From NCBI GenBank assembly GCA_934692905.1, contig CAKUUM010000025.1:1-31714 (forward strand): a stretch of 31,714 nucleotides of DNA, written 5' to 3'. Positions 23,945-30,214 of the stretch are shown here, piece by piece. The notes under the pieces were generated by a model that made no database searches, had not been told where the DNA came from, and worked only from the letters and a program-made list of their open reading frames with translations. Origin of the DNA: an uncultured Bacteroidales bacterium. Lineage in GTDB: Bacteria > Bacteroidota > Bacteroidia > Bacteroidales > Paludibacteraceae. Numbering within the stretch: position 1 is the stretch's first letter; the number at the start of each line of letters is the position of its first letter. The translations under genes and the position numbers were made by a program.

Positions 23945-23976
23945 CAAAGATACTAATAATTTGTGATACACACAAG
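23945..23976 (-). promoter_or_regulatory. SusC operon promoter (-7 TATCTTTG) with an overlapping inverted repeat
   Basis: On the minus strand TATCTTTG (23945-23952) matches TAnnTTTG exactly, with CTTG (23973-23976) 20 bp upstream as a near-consensus -33 box. An imperfect dyad TTGTG-ATACA-CACAA (23961-23975) overlaps the -33 region and could be an operator. The leader is about 70 nt. Confidence 0.6.
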
Positions 23977-24080
23977 GTGCCAAACAAAATTACCCTTAAT
24001 TAACATTGCTACCCCGCAAGTTGTCAGCACACATCTCCGTAACACCCTCCTCGCGGCAATTCTCCGAAAAACCGGTTAAA

Positions 24081-24128
24081 CACGAATTACCGTGTAATTA
24101 ACCATTAATTTTTCTCCGATAACGGCTT
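24081..24128. repeat. ATTAACCATTAATT-type intergenic repeat, unit 4
   Basis: CACGAATTACCGTGTAATTAACCATTAATT, split here as CACGAATTAC and GTGTAATTAACCATTAATT, is related to the three units at 9312-9607. It is followed by TCTCCGATAACGGC rather than ATAACGACATTCTCC. Confidence 0.6.
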
Positions 24129-24224
24129 TTGGCTCCACTAATTCGTTAAAAGACTCCGTTAATTGCCGTTAATCACCCGTTAATTTCCACCCCGTTTCCC
24201 CGCCCCTTTTTCGCCGTGTCAAAC

Positions 24225-24246
24225 AGCAAGGGATAAGCAAGGGATA
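24225..24246. repeat. Perfect 11-bp tandem duplication
   Basis: AGCAAGGGATA occurs twice head to tail, about 50 bp beyond the murQ stop. Probably a small replication slip. Confidence 0.7.
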
Positions 24247-24292
24247 GGCTATCCTTTCCAACGGGTTTCGGGGAGGTCTGCGATGGGTTGCT

Positions 24293-25105
24293 TTACTCTC
24301 CACGGTAGGCATCCATGGCTTTCTTCACGCTGCCGTGAAGGAGGAGCAGATGCTGCGCCTTGTCGTAGTCCAAGCCCAGTTCCTCAACCAGCATGCGCGT
24401 GCCGCGGTCCACGAGTTTCTTGTTGCTCAACTGCATATTGACCATCTTATTGCCCTTGACACGACCCATTTTAATCATGGTGGTGGTGGTAATCATATTG
24501 CAGATGAGTTTCTGTGCCGTACCTGACTTGAGGCGCGTGGAGCCCGTTACGAACTCAGGACCTACGACCGGTTCGATGGCAATCTCCGCAGCCTGAGCCA
24601 CCGGCGAATCGGGGTTGCACGAGATAGATGCCGTGAGGCACCCGAATGCCCGCGCGTGCTCGAGCGCACCTATTACATAAGGTGTGGTGCCCGAAGCCGC
24701 GATACCAATGACGGTGTCGAGCGGGGTGATGTTGTGCTCCTGCAGTTCCTGCCACGACTTCTCAGGGTCGTCTTCGGCTTTCTCCACAGGGTTGCGCAAC
24801 GCCGTATCGCCACCGGCAATGAGACCGATTACATACGTATTGGGCATACCAAAGGTAGGCGGTATCTCGCTGGCGTCCAGCACACCGAGGCGGCCGCTGG
24901 TGCCCGCGCCCATGTAGAAGATACGTCCGCCTTGTTTCATGCGCGGCACGATACCCTCCACCAGTTTCTCTATCTGGGGAATGACCTCGCGGACGGCAAG
25001 CGCCACCTTCTGGTCCTCCTCATTCATCTCTCGGAGCAGTTCACCCACCGGCTTCTCGTCCAGGTGGTCGTGCAGAGAGGGTTGTTCGGTAATTTTTACA
25101 AACAC
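24293..25105 (-). CDS. murQ: N-acetylmuramic acid 6-phosphate etherase
   Basis: MurQ removes the D-lactyl ether of MurNAc-6-P to give GlcNAc-6-P, the key step in cytoplasmic use or recycling of MurNAc. The 270-aa protein is a complete SIS-domain member. It opens with FVKITEQPSLHDHLDEKPV, has the nucleotide/sugar-phosphate motif GRIFYMGAGTSGRLGVLDASE, and keeps the two catalytic Glu residues (E80 in SEIPPTFG and E111 in KAEDDPE, equal to E. coli E83 and E114). RVKGNKMVNMQLSNKKL is also present. The start is GTG: a TAA in frame lies two codons upstream and the N-terminus matches Bacteroides homologues from this codon. It lies 93 bp after murK, probably on the same mRNA, and its leader consists largely of the repeat at 25114-25171. 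Confidence 0.96.
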   Translation of the reverse strand: MFVKITEQPSLHDHLDEKPVGELLREMNEEDQKVALAVREVIPQIEKLVEGIVPRMKQGGRIFYMGAGTSGRLGVLDASEIPPTFGMPNTYVIGLIAGGDTALRNPVEKAEDDPEKSWQELQEHNITPLDTVIGIAASGTTPYVIGALEHARAFGCLTASISCNPDSPVAQAAEIAIEPVVGPEFVTGSTRLKSGTAQKLICNMITTTTMIKMGRVKGNKMVNMQLSNKKLVDRGTRMLVEELGLDYDKAQHLLLLHGSVKKAMDAYRGE

Positions 25106-25113
25106 GGTTTATT

Positions 25114-25171
25114 TACGATTTACGAATTTACGATGTACGATTTATTTGCACATTATATATATGTACGATTT
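25114..25171. repeat. 58-bp TACGATTT-type repeat, copy 2 (murK-murQ spacer)
   Basis: It matches 9210-9268 in the same orientation and ends 8 bp upstream of the murQ GTG start. It fills most of the spacer between murK and murQ and so would form part of the murQ translation-initiation region. Confidence 0.75.
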
Positions 25172-25198
25172 GGCTTGCGCGGCTCACTCCGACGGATG

Positions 25199-26059
25199 TT
25201 ATTCCATGGTGGGCACTACGTCGTTCTTATGGTACTCTTTGAGCCCTTCCATCGGGCTTTGGAGAATTTGGGCAGTTTGGAAGCCGTTATCCGCCAAGAC
25301 CTTCTTCAGCACATCCTGATAATAATACGCAATCGAGCCGATGAAACCGACAGGCAGGGCGGGATATTGCGCCAGGATACGCTTGGCGAAGTAGTCAAAG
25401 TGGTCATATACCAACTTGTAAATCAGCGGGTTGTCGATATTCTCGGCGCAGAACTTGCTGAGCGATGCCAAGTAGCGGTTGGGGAAAGGCTTGCGATATA
25501 CGTTCTCGATGATATCCGCAGCCGTAATGCCGTATTGGGAGAGGAACTTCTCCTTGAGTTCGTCGCTGAGTTGGTTCTTCAGGAGGTCAGCCACCAGTCG
25601 TTTGCCGAGCACGGCGCCACTGCCTTCGTCGCCGAGGATGAAGCCGAGCGCAGGCACGTTCTTCACGATTTCCTTGCCGTTCCACAGGCAGGAGTTAGCC
25701 CCCGTACCGAGGATACAAGCCACACCCTCGCTGCGCCCCAACAGCCCGCAAGCGGCACCTACCATGTCGGAGTACACCTCCACCGTGGCGGACTTGAAGA
25801 TGCCTTCCAGCGCGGACTTCAGCACGGGTATCTTCTCGGGCGTGCAACCTGCGCCATAGAAATAGATATGGGTGATTTTGCCCGCCCACATCAGATGCGA
25901 CATCTGCGGAAGGAGTTGGTTGCTCACACTGTTCTTGATAGCATCAGCGGTCTGATAGAACGGGTTGATACCGTCCATAAAGAACTCGCTGCTCTGCCCT
26001 GCGGCAGTCATCAAACACCAATGGGTCTTGGTAGAACCCGAATCTGCAATTAGTATCAT
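25199..26059 (-). CDS. murK: BadF/BadG/BcrA-family amino-sugar kinase, probable MurNAc (or GlcNAc) kinase
   Basis: The 286-aa protein is an ASKHA-fold kinase of the BadF/BadG family. ATP-binding phosphate-1 motif DSGSTKT (6-12), YGAGC (68-72), the likely catalytic base D98 in SDMVGAA, the phosphate-2 motif LGTGANS (117-123), GDEGSGAVLG and GSIAYYY are all visible. In Clostridium acetobutylicum and Tannerella forsythia, kinases of this family (MurK) phosphorylate MurNAc and are encoded next to murQ, exactly as here; GlcNAc kinases share the fold, so specificity is not certain. It would supply MurNAc-6-P to MurQ. It has its own promoter (26135-26166) and diverges from nagB. Confidence 0.82.
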   Translation of the reverse strand: MILIADSGSTKTHWCLMTAAGQSSEFFMDGINPFYQTADAIKNSVSNQLLPQMSHLMWAGKITHIYFYGAGCTPEKIPVLKSALEGIFKSATVEVYSDMVGAACGLLGRSEGVACILGTGANSCLWNGKEIVKNVPALGFILGDEGSGAVLGKRLVADLLKNQLSDELKEKFLSQYGITAADIIENVYRKPFPNRYLASLSKFCAENIDNPLIYKLVYDHFDYFAKRILAQYPALPVGFIGSIAYYYQDVLKKVLADNGFQTAQILQSPMEGLKEYHKNDVVPTME

Positions 26060-26104
26060 TTCTATTCTCGTTTTATATCTTCGACATCATGCTTCGGGAC
26101 AGAA

Positions 26105-26118
26105 AACAAACGTTTGTT
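26105..26118. promoter_or_regulatory. 14-bp perfect palindrome, putative operator of murK
   Basis: AACAAACGTTTGTT is fully self-complementary with a central CG, the form of LacI-family sites. It lies about 17-30 bp downstream of the murK -7 box, near the expected transcription start, where a bound repressor would block initiation or elongation. Confidence 0.45.
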
Positions 26119-26134
26119 CCGCCTTAATAGCCCG

Positions 26135-26166
26135 CAAAGATACTACTTATTTATATACCGCGCAAG
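26135..26166 (-). promoter_or_regulatory. murK-murQ promoter (-7 TATCTTTG)
   Basis: On the minus strand TATCTTTG (26135-26142) matches TAnnTTTG, with CTTG (26163-26166) 20 bp upstream. Both boxes and the adjoining TAGTATCTTTGC are the same as in the SusC promoter at 23945-23976. Leader of about 70 nt. Confidence 0.6.
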
Positions 26167-26181
26167 CATATTGCCCCGATT

Positions 26182-26197
26182 TATGTTGCACAACATA
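26182..26197. promoter_or_regulatory. Inverted repeat between the murK and nagB promoters
   Basis: TATGTTG-CA-CAACATA has two perfect 7-bp arms and lies between the divergent promoters, upstream of both, a position suited to an activator or shared regulator. No binding protein can be named. Confidence 0.4.
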
Positions 26198-26222
26198 TAA
26201 AAAGTGCTTTTTTGCACGAAAG

Positions 26223-26242
26223 TTCTGCAACCGTTTGCAGAA
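26223..26242. promoter_or_regulatory. Inverted repeat overlapping the nagB -33 box, putative operator
   Basis: TTCTGCAA and TTGCAGAA are perfect 8-bp arms separated by CCGT, and the right arm includes the nagB -33 TTTG. Binding here would occlude RNA polymerase, as expected for a sugar-phosphate-responsive repressor. Confidence 0.5.
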
Positions 26243-26265
26243 AAACGGCAATTGTTGTACCTTTG
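26234..26265 (+). promoter_or_regulatory. nagB promoter (-33 TTTG / -7 TACCTTTG)
   Basis: TTTG (26234-26237) and TACCTTTG (26258-26265) are separated by 20 bp, a full match to the Bacteroides promoter consensus. The expected start site near 26272 leaves a leader of about 33 nt. Confidence 0.75.
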
Positions 26266-26304
26266 CAGTCGGAAAAGTATGCAAACTCTTAAAACAATTG
26301 AGAT

Positions 26305-28296
26305 ATGAGAAATAACCTAAGTCAGCAAATTTCCCTGAGTCACGTCGAAGAGAAATTGTACCGCCCTGCGGACGCCTACGAGTTGGCGCGCGTTACCCGC
26401 ATGGAGCATGTACGCACCACTATCTACGAGACGACGCACGAGGGTACGCACTATGTAGCAGCACGTATCGCGGACATCATCCGCAACCGTGAGAAAGAAG
26501 GCAAAAAAGCCGTATTGTCCTTAGTAGCAGGACGTTCCACCCGCGACATCTTCGCCGAACTGGTGCGTATGCACAAGGAAGAAGGACTGAGTTTCCGGAA
26601 CGTGGTTGTGTTCAGCGCTTATGAATACTACCCCTTGACCGACCCGAAAGTGGGCAATATGGCACTCATCCGCACCCAACTGCTGGACCAAGTGGATATC
26701 CTGCCCGAGAATATCCATACCGTGCCTTTCGACTTGAAAAAGAACGAGATTATCGACTTCTGCCAGAACTATGAGAAAACGATTGCAGAAATGGGCGGCA
26801 TCGACTTCCAACTGCTGGGTATCGGACGCTCGGGCAACATCGCATTCAACGAGCCCGGTACGCCGCTCAACTCCCCTACCCGACTGATTATATTGGACAA
26901 CAACTCCCGCGAGGATGCCACGGTCATCTTTGGCAATACCGAGCAGGTGCCTGTGAGCGCGGTAACGATGGGTATCGACACCATTATGCAGGCGCGCGAG
27001 ATAGTGATGGTAGCGTGGGGCGAGCACAAGGCTTCGATAGTACGCGAGGCGATTGAAGTGCCGTATTCCACCGCCTGCCCCGCTTCGTTCCTGCAACTGC
27101 ACAAGAACGCACAAGTGGTACTCGACCTCGGAGCAGCCAACCAACTGACACGTATCTACCACCCATGGGAAGTGACCAACTGCGAGTGGAACGACCAACT
27201 GGTACGCCGTGCCGTAGTATGGCTTTGCGCGGAGACACACAAGCCTATCCTCAAACTGACCAACAAGGACTACAACGACCACGGACTGAGCGAACTCATC
27301 ACGCTCTACACCTCGGCATACAACTGCAATATCAAGGTCTTCAACGACCTGCAGCATACCATCACCGGCTGGCCCGGCGGCAAGCCCAATGCCGATGACA
27401 GCAACCGCCCCGAGCGCGCCACACCCTATCCGAAGGACGTGCTTATCTTTTCTCCGCACCCCGACGACGACGTCATATCGATGGGCGGTACCTTTGCACG
27501 CCTTATCAAACAGGGGCACAACGTGCATATCGCCTACGAGACCAGCGGTTGCATAGCCGTTTGCGACGACGAAGTAGTACGCTTCATGGACTTCATGAAG
27601 GGCTACAAACTGATGCACCTGCCCGAAGACAAGGTGATAAACAAGAAGTACGACGAGTACATGCACTTCTTCCACAACGAGAAAGTGGGCGACCAGGACA
27701 GCCGCGAAATCCTTAACGTAAAGGCACTTATCCGCCGCGGCGAGGCTACCGCAGCATGCCGGCACATGGGACTGCCCACCGACCATATCCATTTCCTCAA
27801 CCTGCCGTTCTATGAGACAGGGACTATCAAGAAGGGACCGCTCACACAAGCCGACATCGACATTGTGAAGCGCGTGCTTCTCGAAGTGAAGCCGCAGGAA
27901 ATCTTTGCTGCAGGCGATTTGGCTGACCCGCACGGCACACACCGTGTATGTCTGGATGCCGTACTCGCCGCGTTGGACGAACTGAAGCATACCGAGGCTT
28001 GGGACGAGTGGCTGAAAGACTGCCGTATATGGATGTACCGCGGCGCGTGGATGGAATGGGAAGTGGACCTCATCGAGATGGCTGTGCCTATGTCGCCCGA
28101 GGAGTTGCGATTCAAACGCAACACCATTCTCAAACACCAGAGTCAGATGGAGTCTGCGCCGTTTATGGGCAACGACGAGCGTCTGTTCTGGCAACGCGCC
28201 GAAGACCGCAACCACGCTACCGCCGAACTCTATGCACAGTTGGGCTTGGCGAACTACGAAGCCATCGAGGCGTTTGTGCAATACCACATTTTGTAA
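26305..28296 (+). CDS. nagB: NagB-like glucosamine-6-phosphate deaminase domain fused to a PIG-L (LmbE) deacetylase
   Basis: Bacteroidetes often carry this about 660-aa fusion, in which a deacetylase could turn GlcNAc-6-P into GlcN-6-P and the NagB domain could deaminate it to fructose-6-P. The N-terminal isomerase-fold domain (about 30-285) keeps SLVAGRSTRDIFAEL and FNEP (E183). However, the residues aligned with E. coli D72, D141 and H143 are Y106, S176 and N178 (FSAYEYYP, GIGRSGNIAFNEP), so deaminase chemistry may be altered or lost. The C-terminal PIG-L domain (about 378-600) looks intact, with the metal motif SPHPDDD (384-389 region) and DPHGTHR downstream. It shares a divergent control region with murK and is followed 18 bp later by a glycosyltransferase gene. 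Symbol given for homology only. Confidence 0.85.
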   Translation: MRNNLSQQISLSHVEEKLYRPADAYELARVTRMEHVRTTIYETTHEGTHYVAARIADIIRNREKEGKKAVLSLVAGRSTRDIFAELVRMHKEEGLSFRNVVVFSAYEYYPLTDPKVGNMALIRTQLLDQVDILPENIHTVPFDLKKNEIIDFCQNYEKTIAEMGGIDFQLLGIGRSGNIAFNEPGTPLNSPTRLIILDNNSREDATVIFGNTEQVPVSAVTMGIDTIMQAREIVMVAWGEHKASIVREAIEVPYSTACPASFLQLHKNAQVVLDLGAANQLTRIYHPWEVTNCEWNDQLVRRAVVWLCAETHKPILKLTNKDYNDHGLSELITLYTSAYNCNIKVFNDLQHTITGWPGGKPNADDSNRPERATPYPKDVLIFSPHPDDDVISMGGTFARLIKQGHNVHIAYETSGCIAVCDDEVVRFMDFMKGYKLMHLPEDKVINKKYDEYMHFFHNEKVGDQDSREILNVKALIRRGEATAACRHMGLPTDHIHFLNLPFYETGTIKKGPLTQADIDIVKRVLLEVKPQEIFAAGDLADPHGTHRVCLDAVLAALDELKHTEAWDEWLKDCRIWMYRGAWMEWEVDLIEMAVPMSPEELRFKRNTILKHQSQMESAPFMGNDERLFWQRAEDRNHATAELYAQLGLANYEAIEAFVQYHIL

Positions 28297-28314
28297 TTTA
28301 TAATCAACAGGACA

Positions 28315-29739
28315 ATGAAGAATATCACATGTTTTATCCCGTTCCAGTCTGAGGAACAAGTCAAGGCTACCGTTGCCAACCTGGAGGCACAGCCCCTCGT
28401 AGGCGACATCCACTACCTGCGCGGCGATATGCGCAGTACGGACAACATGCGCTTTATCGCAGAGCATGCCACTACGTCCTACACACTTATCTACACCAAG
28501 TACACCACCCTCTCATTCGTACTCTTCGCCCTTGAGCGCATGGAGGCATTGATGGAGGATACGCAGGCGGCTATGGTGTATTCCGACCACTTTAACCAGA
28601 CGGGCGACGTACGTACCAACGCCCCTGTGATTGACTACCAGTTGGGAGCCCTTCGCGATGATTTCGACTTCGGCTCGGTGCTCTTTTACCGTACCTCAGC
28701 CCTCAAAGAGGCTGTGGCTCGTATGGACGTTACCTACCAGTTCGCAGGACTCTACGACCTGCGTCTCAAAGTCAGCCAAAAAGGTGCGCTGGAGCATATC
28801 AACGAGTACCTGTACTATGACGTGGAACTCGACACCCGCAAGTCGGGCGAGAAACTGTTCGACTACGTGGACCCGAAGAACCGTGGCGTACAGATAGAGA
28901 TGGAGCAGGCTGTTACCCGGCACCTCAAGGATATCAACGGCTATCTGGCTCCAGGCTTCAAGGATATAGACCTCACAGGCGGAGGATTCGAGTATGAGGC
29001 GTCGGTAGTTATCCCGTGCAAGAACCGTGTGCGCACCATCGGTACCGCTATCCGCAGCGCACTTTCGCAGAAGGTGAACACACCATATAAGTACAACGTC
29101 ATCGTAGTGGACGACAACTCGGAGGACGGCACCGTGGACGTCATCAAGAGTATCGTGGCAGAAGGGCACGACAATCTCATCTACATCGCACAGGACAAGA
29201 CATGGCATGCCATAGGCGGCAACTGGAATGTGGCTCTCCACCACCCGTTGTGCGGTCGCTTTGCCATTCAGTTGGACTCCGATGACACGTACTATGACGA
29301 GAACACCGTGCAGAAGTTCATCGACGCTTTCCATGAGCAGGACTGCGCTATGGTGGTAGGTACCTACCGCATGACGGACTTCGATGGCAACATTCTGCCT
29401 CCTGGCATTATCGACCATCGCGAGTGGACGCCCGACAACGGACGCAACAACGCACTCCGTATCAACGGACTCGGTGCTCCGCGCGGATTCTATACGCCGA
29501 TGCTGCGTCAGATTAACTTCCCGACTACGAAGTACGGAGAAGACTATGCGGTAGGCTTGCGTGTGAGCCGTGAGTACCAAATCGGACGTATCTACGATGT
29601 GGTTTATAATTGCCGCCGTTGGGACGACAACTCCGACGCCAACTGCGACCTGATTGCGATGAACAACAACAACTTCTACAAAGACCGCATCCGCACGTGG
29701 GAACTCAAAGCCCGCATCCAGATGAACGAGAAGAAGTAG
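28315..29739 (+). CDS. Family 2 glycosyltransferase with an extra N-terminal GT-A-like half
   Basis: This 474-aa protein has no signal peptide and no clear membrane span, so it is probably cytoplasmic. Residues about 228-450 form a GT2 domain with ASVVIPCKNR (229-238), VVDDNSEDGT (264-273), a metal-binding LDSDDTYYDE (320-329), and a later YGEDYAVGLR. The first 210 residues (ITCFIPFQSEEQVKATV.., AAMVYSDHF, AGLYDLRLKVSQKG) have the look of a second, degenerate GT-A fold. It is 18 bp after nagB and ends at a strong terminator, so the two genes form an operon. Donor and acceptor cannot be inferred; a UDP-amino sugar made from the nagB product would fit the context. Confidence 0.85.
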   Translation: MKNITCFIPFQSEEQVKATVANLEAQPLVGDIHYLRGDMRSTDNMRFIAEHATTSYTLIYTKYTTLSFVLFALERMEALMEDTQAAMVYSDHFNQTGDVRTNAPVIDYQLGALRDDFDFGSVLFYRTSALKEAVARMDVTYQFAGLYDLRLKVSQKGALEHINEYLYYDVELDTRKSGEKLFDYVDPKNRGVQIEMEQAVTRHLKDINGYLAPGFKDIDLTGGGFEYEASVVIPCKNRVRTIGTAIRSALSQKVNTPYKYNVIVVDDNSEDGTVDVIKSIVAEGHDNLIYIAQDKTWHAIGGNWNVALHHPLCGRFAIQLDSDDTYYDENTVQKFIDAFHEQDCAMVVGTYRMTDFDGNILPPGIIDHREWTPDNGRNNALRINGLGAPRGFYTPMLRQINFPTTKYGEDYAVGLRVSREYQIGRIYDVVYNCRRWDDNSDANCDLIAMNNNNFYKDRIRTWELKARIQMNEKK

Positions 29740-29851
29740 AGCCACCCGAACTTTCCCTACCCATCAAAAGCCCCACATTGCGCCCATAGTGAGGATACTG
29801 AAAAAGTCTTTCGCTTATGGGGATTGGGGACACATAGGGAACTTGAATATG
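29740..29851. other. Short non-coding stretch after the glycosyltransferase gene
   Basis: About 110 bp with no credible gene; it leads into the terminator hairpin. Confidence 0.4.
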
Positions 29852-29893
29852 GAGACTGTCTGACAATGCAGAATTGTCGGGCAGTCTCTTTTT
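29852..29893 (+). terminator. Rho-independent terminator of the nagB-GT2 operon
   Basis: A 16-bp stem (GAGACTGTCTGACAAT with ATTGTCGGGCAGTCTC, including two G-T pairs) and a 5-nt loop are followed by a five-T run at 29889-29893. It lies about 110 bp after the stop codon. Confidence 0.85.
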
Positions 29894-29903
29894 ATAGTGG
29901 CGG

Positions 29904-30006
29904 CAAGGTCGGCGGAATAACATACTAATAACATACTAATCACATACTAACCACATACTAATCACATACACTTAGCCCGAGAAATACACGGGAAACAATG
30001 CGCAAT
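29904..30006. repeat. 103-bp dispersed repeat, copy B, with an 11-bp tandem core
   Basis: It is the partner of 216-318, same orientation, with about 10 mismatches and no gaps. The central 11-bp units (ACATACTAAT plus one variable base) are the most conserved part. It begins 10 bp after the terminator of the nagB-GT2 unit. Confidence 0.85.
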
Positions 30007-30115
30007 ACACAGTACGTGATGCACAAGGATATCCGGATGGTGCAAAAACGTGTGCCATTTACACAAACAAATACATAAATTCACACAAACACATAAAAAA
30101 GAGACTGCCCTGAAT
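30007..30115. other. Non-coding AT-rich stretch with a terminator fragment
   Basis: It holds ACACAAACAAATACATAAATT-like degenerate repeats (30060-30093) and, at 30095-30109, a truncated copy of the AAAAAAGAGACTG element that forms the neighbouring terminators. No gene is seen. Confidence 0.5.
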
Positions 30116-30152
30116 AAAAAAAGAGACTGTCCGGATTTGCGGAACAGCCTCT
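30116..30152 (-). terminator. Rho-independent terminator of the phosphohexomutase gene
   Basis: On the minus strand GAGGCTGTTCCG and CGGACAGTCTC form a stem with one mismatch and a bulge around a short A/T-rich loop, followed by seven T residues (plus-strand A run at 30116-30122). It lies about 65 bp after the stop at 30215. Confidence 0.75.
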
Positions 30153-30214
30153 TGTTATCAGTACTCCTCAAGAGAGAAGCAGAACTCCACAGGGGGAAGG
30201 ATTTGCAGAAGTTC

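Larger units (their letters stand above)
23977..24292. other. Intergenic region upstream of SusC
   Basis: No gene is seen. It holds an AT-rich repeat (24081-24128), further GTTAATT-rich phrases (about 24138-24187), a C-rich patch (24187-24215) and a perfect 11-bp tandem duplication AGCAAGGGATA (24225-24235 and 24236-24246). I see no strong terminator for murQ here; a GGATAGGCTATCC dyad at 24242-24254 has no T tract. Confidence 0.5.

Noticed and set aside
24656..26053. A 465-codon plus-strand open frame across murQ and murK
   Set aside because: It crosses two real genes and their spacer on the opposite strand; both real genes carry intact catalytic motifs.
26521..28467. A 648-codon open frame on the minus strand opposite nagB
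   Set aside because: It lies wholly antisense to a gene with clear NagB and PIG-L motifs, has no recognisable domain, and is explained by the codon bias of the real gene.
1458..29739. The whole block as a mobile element bounded by the 103-bp repeats
   Set aside because: No integrase, transposase, target duplication or terminal inverted repeat is seen, and the right repeat lies in the intergenic gap between convergent genes after a terminator.
28696..29745. A 349-codon minus-strand open frame opposite the glycosyltransferase gene
   Set aside because: Antisense to a GT2 gene with clear VVDDNS and DSDD motifs.
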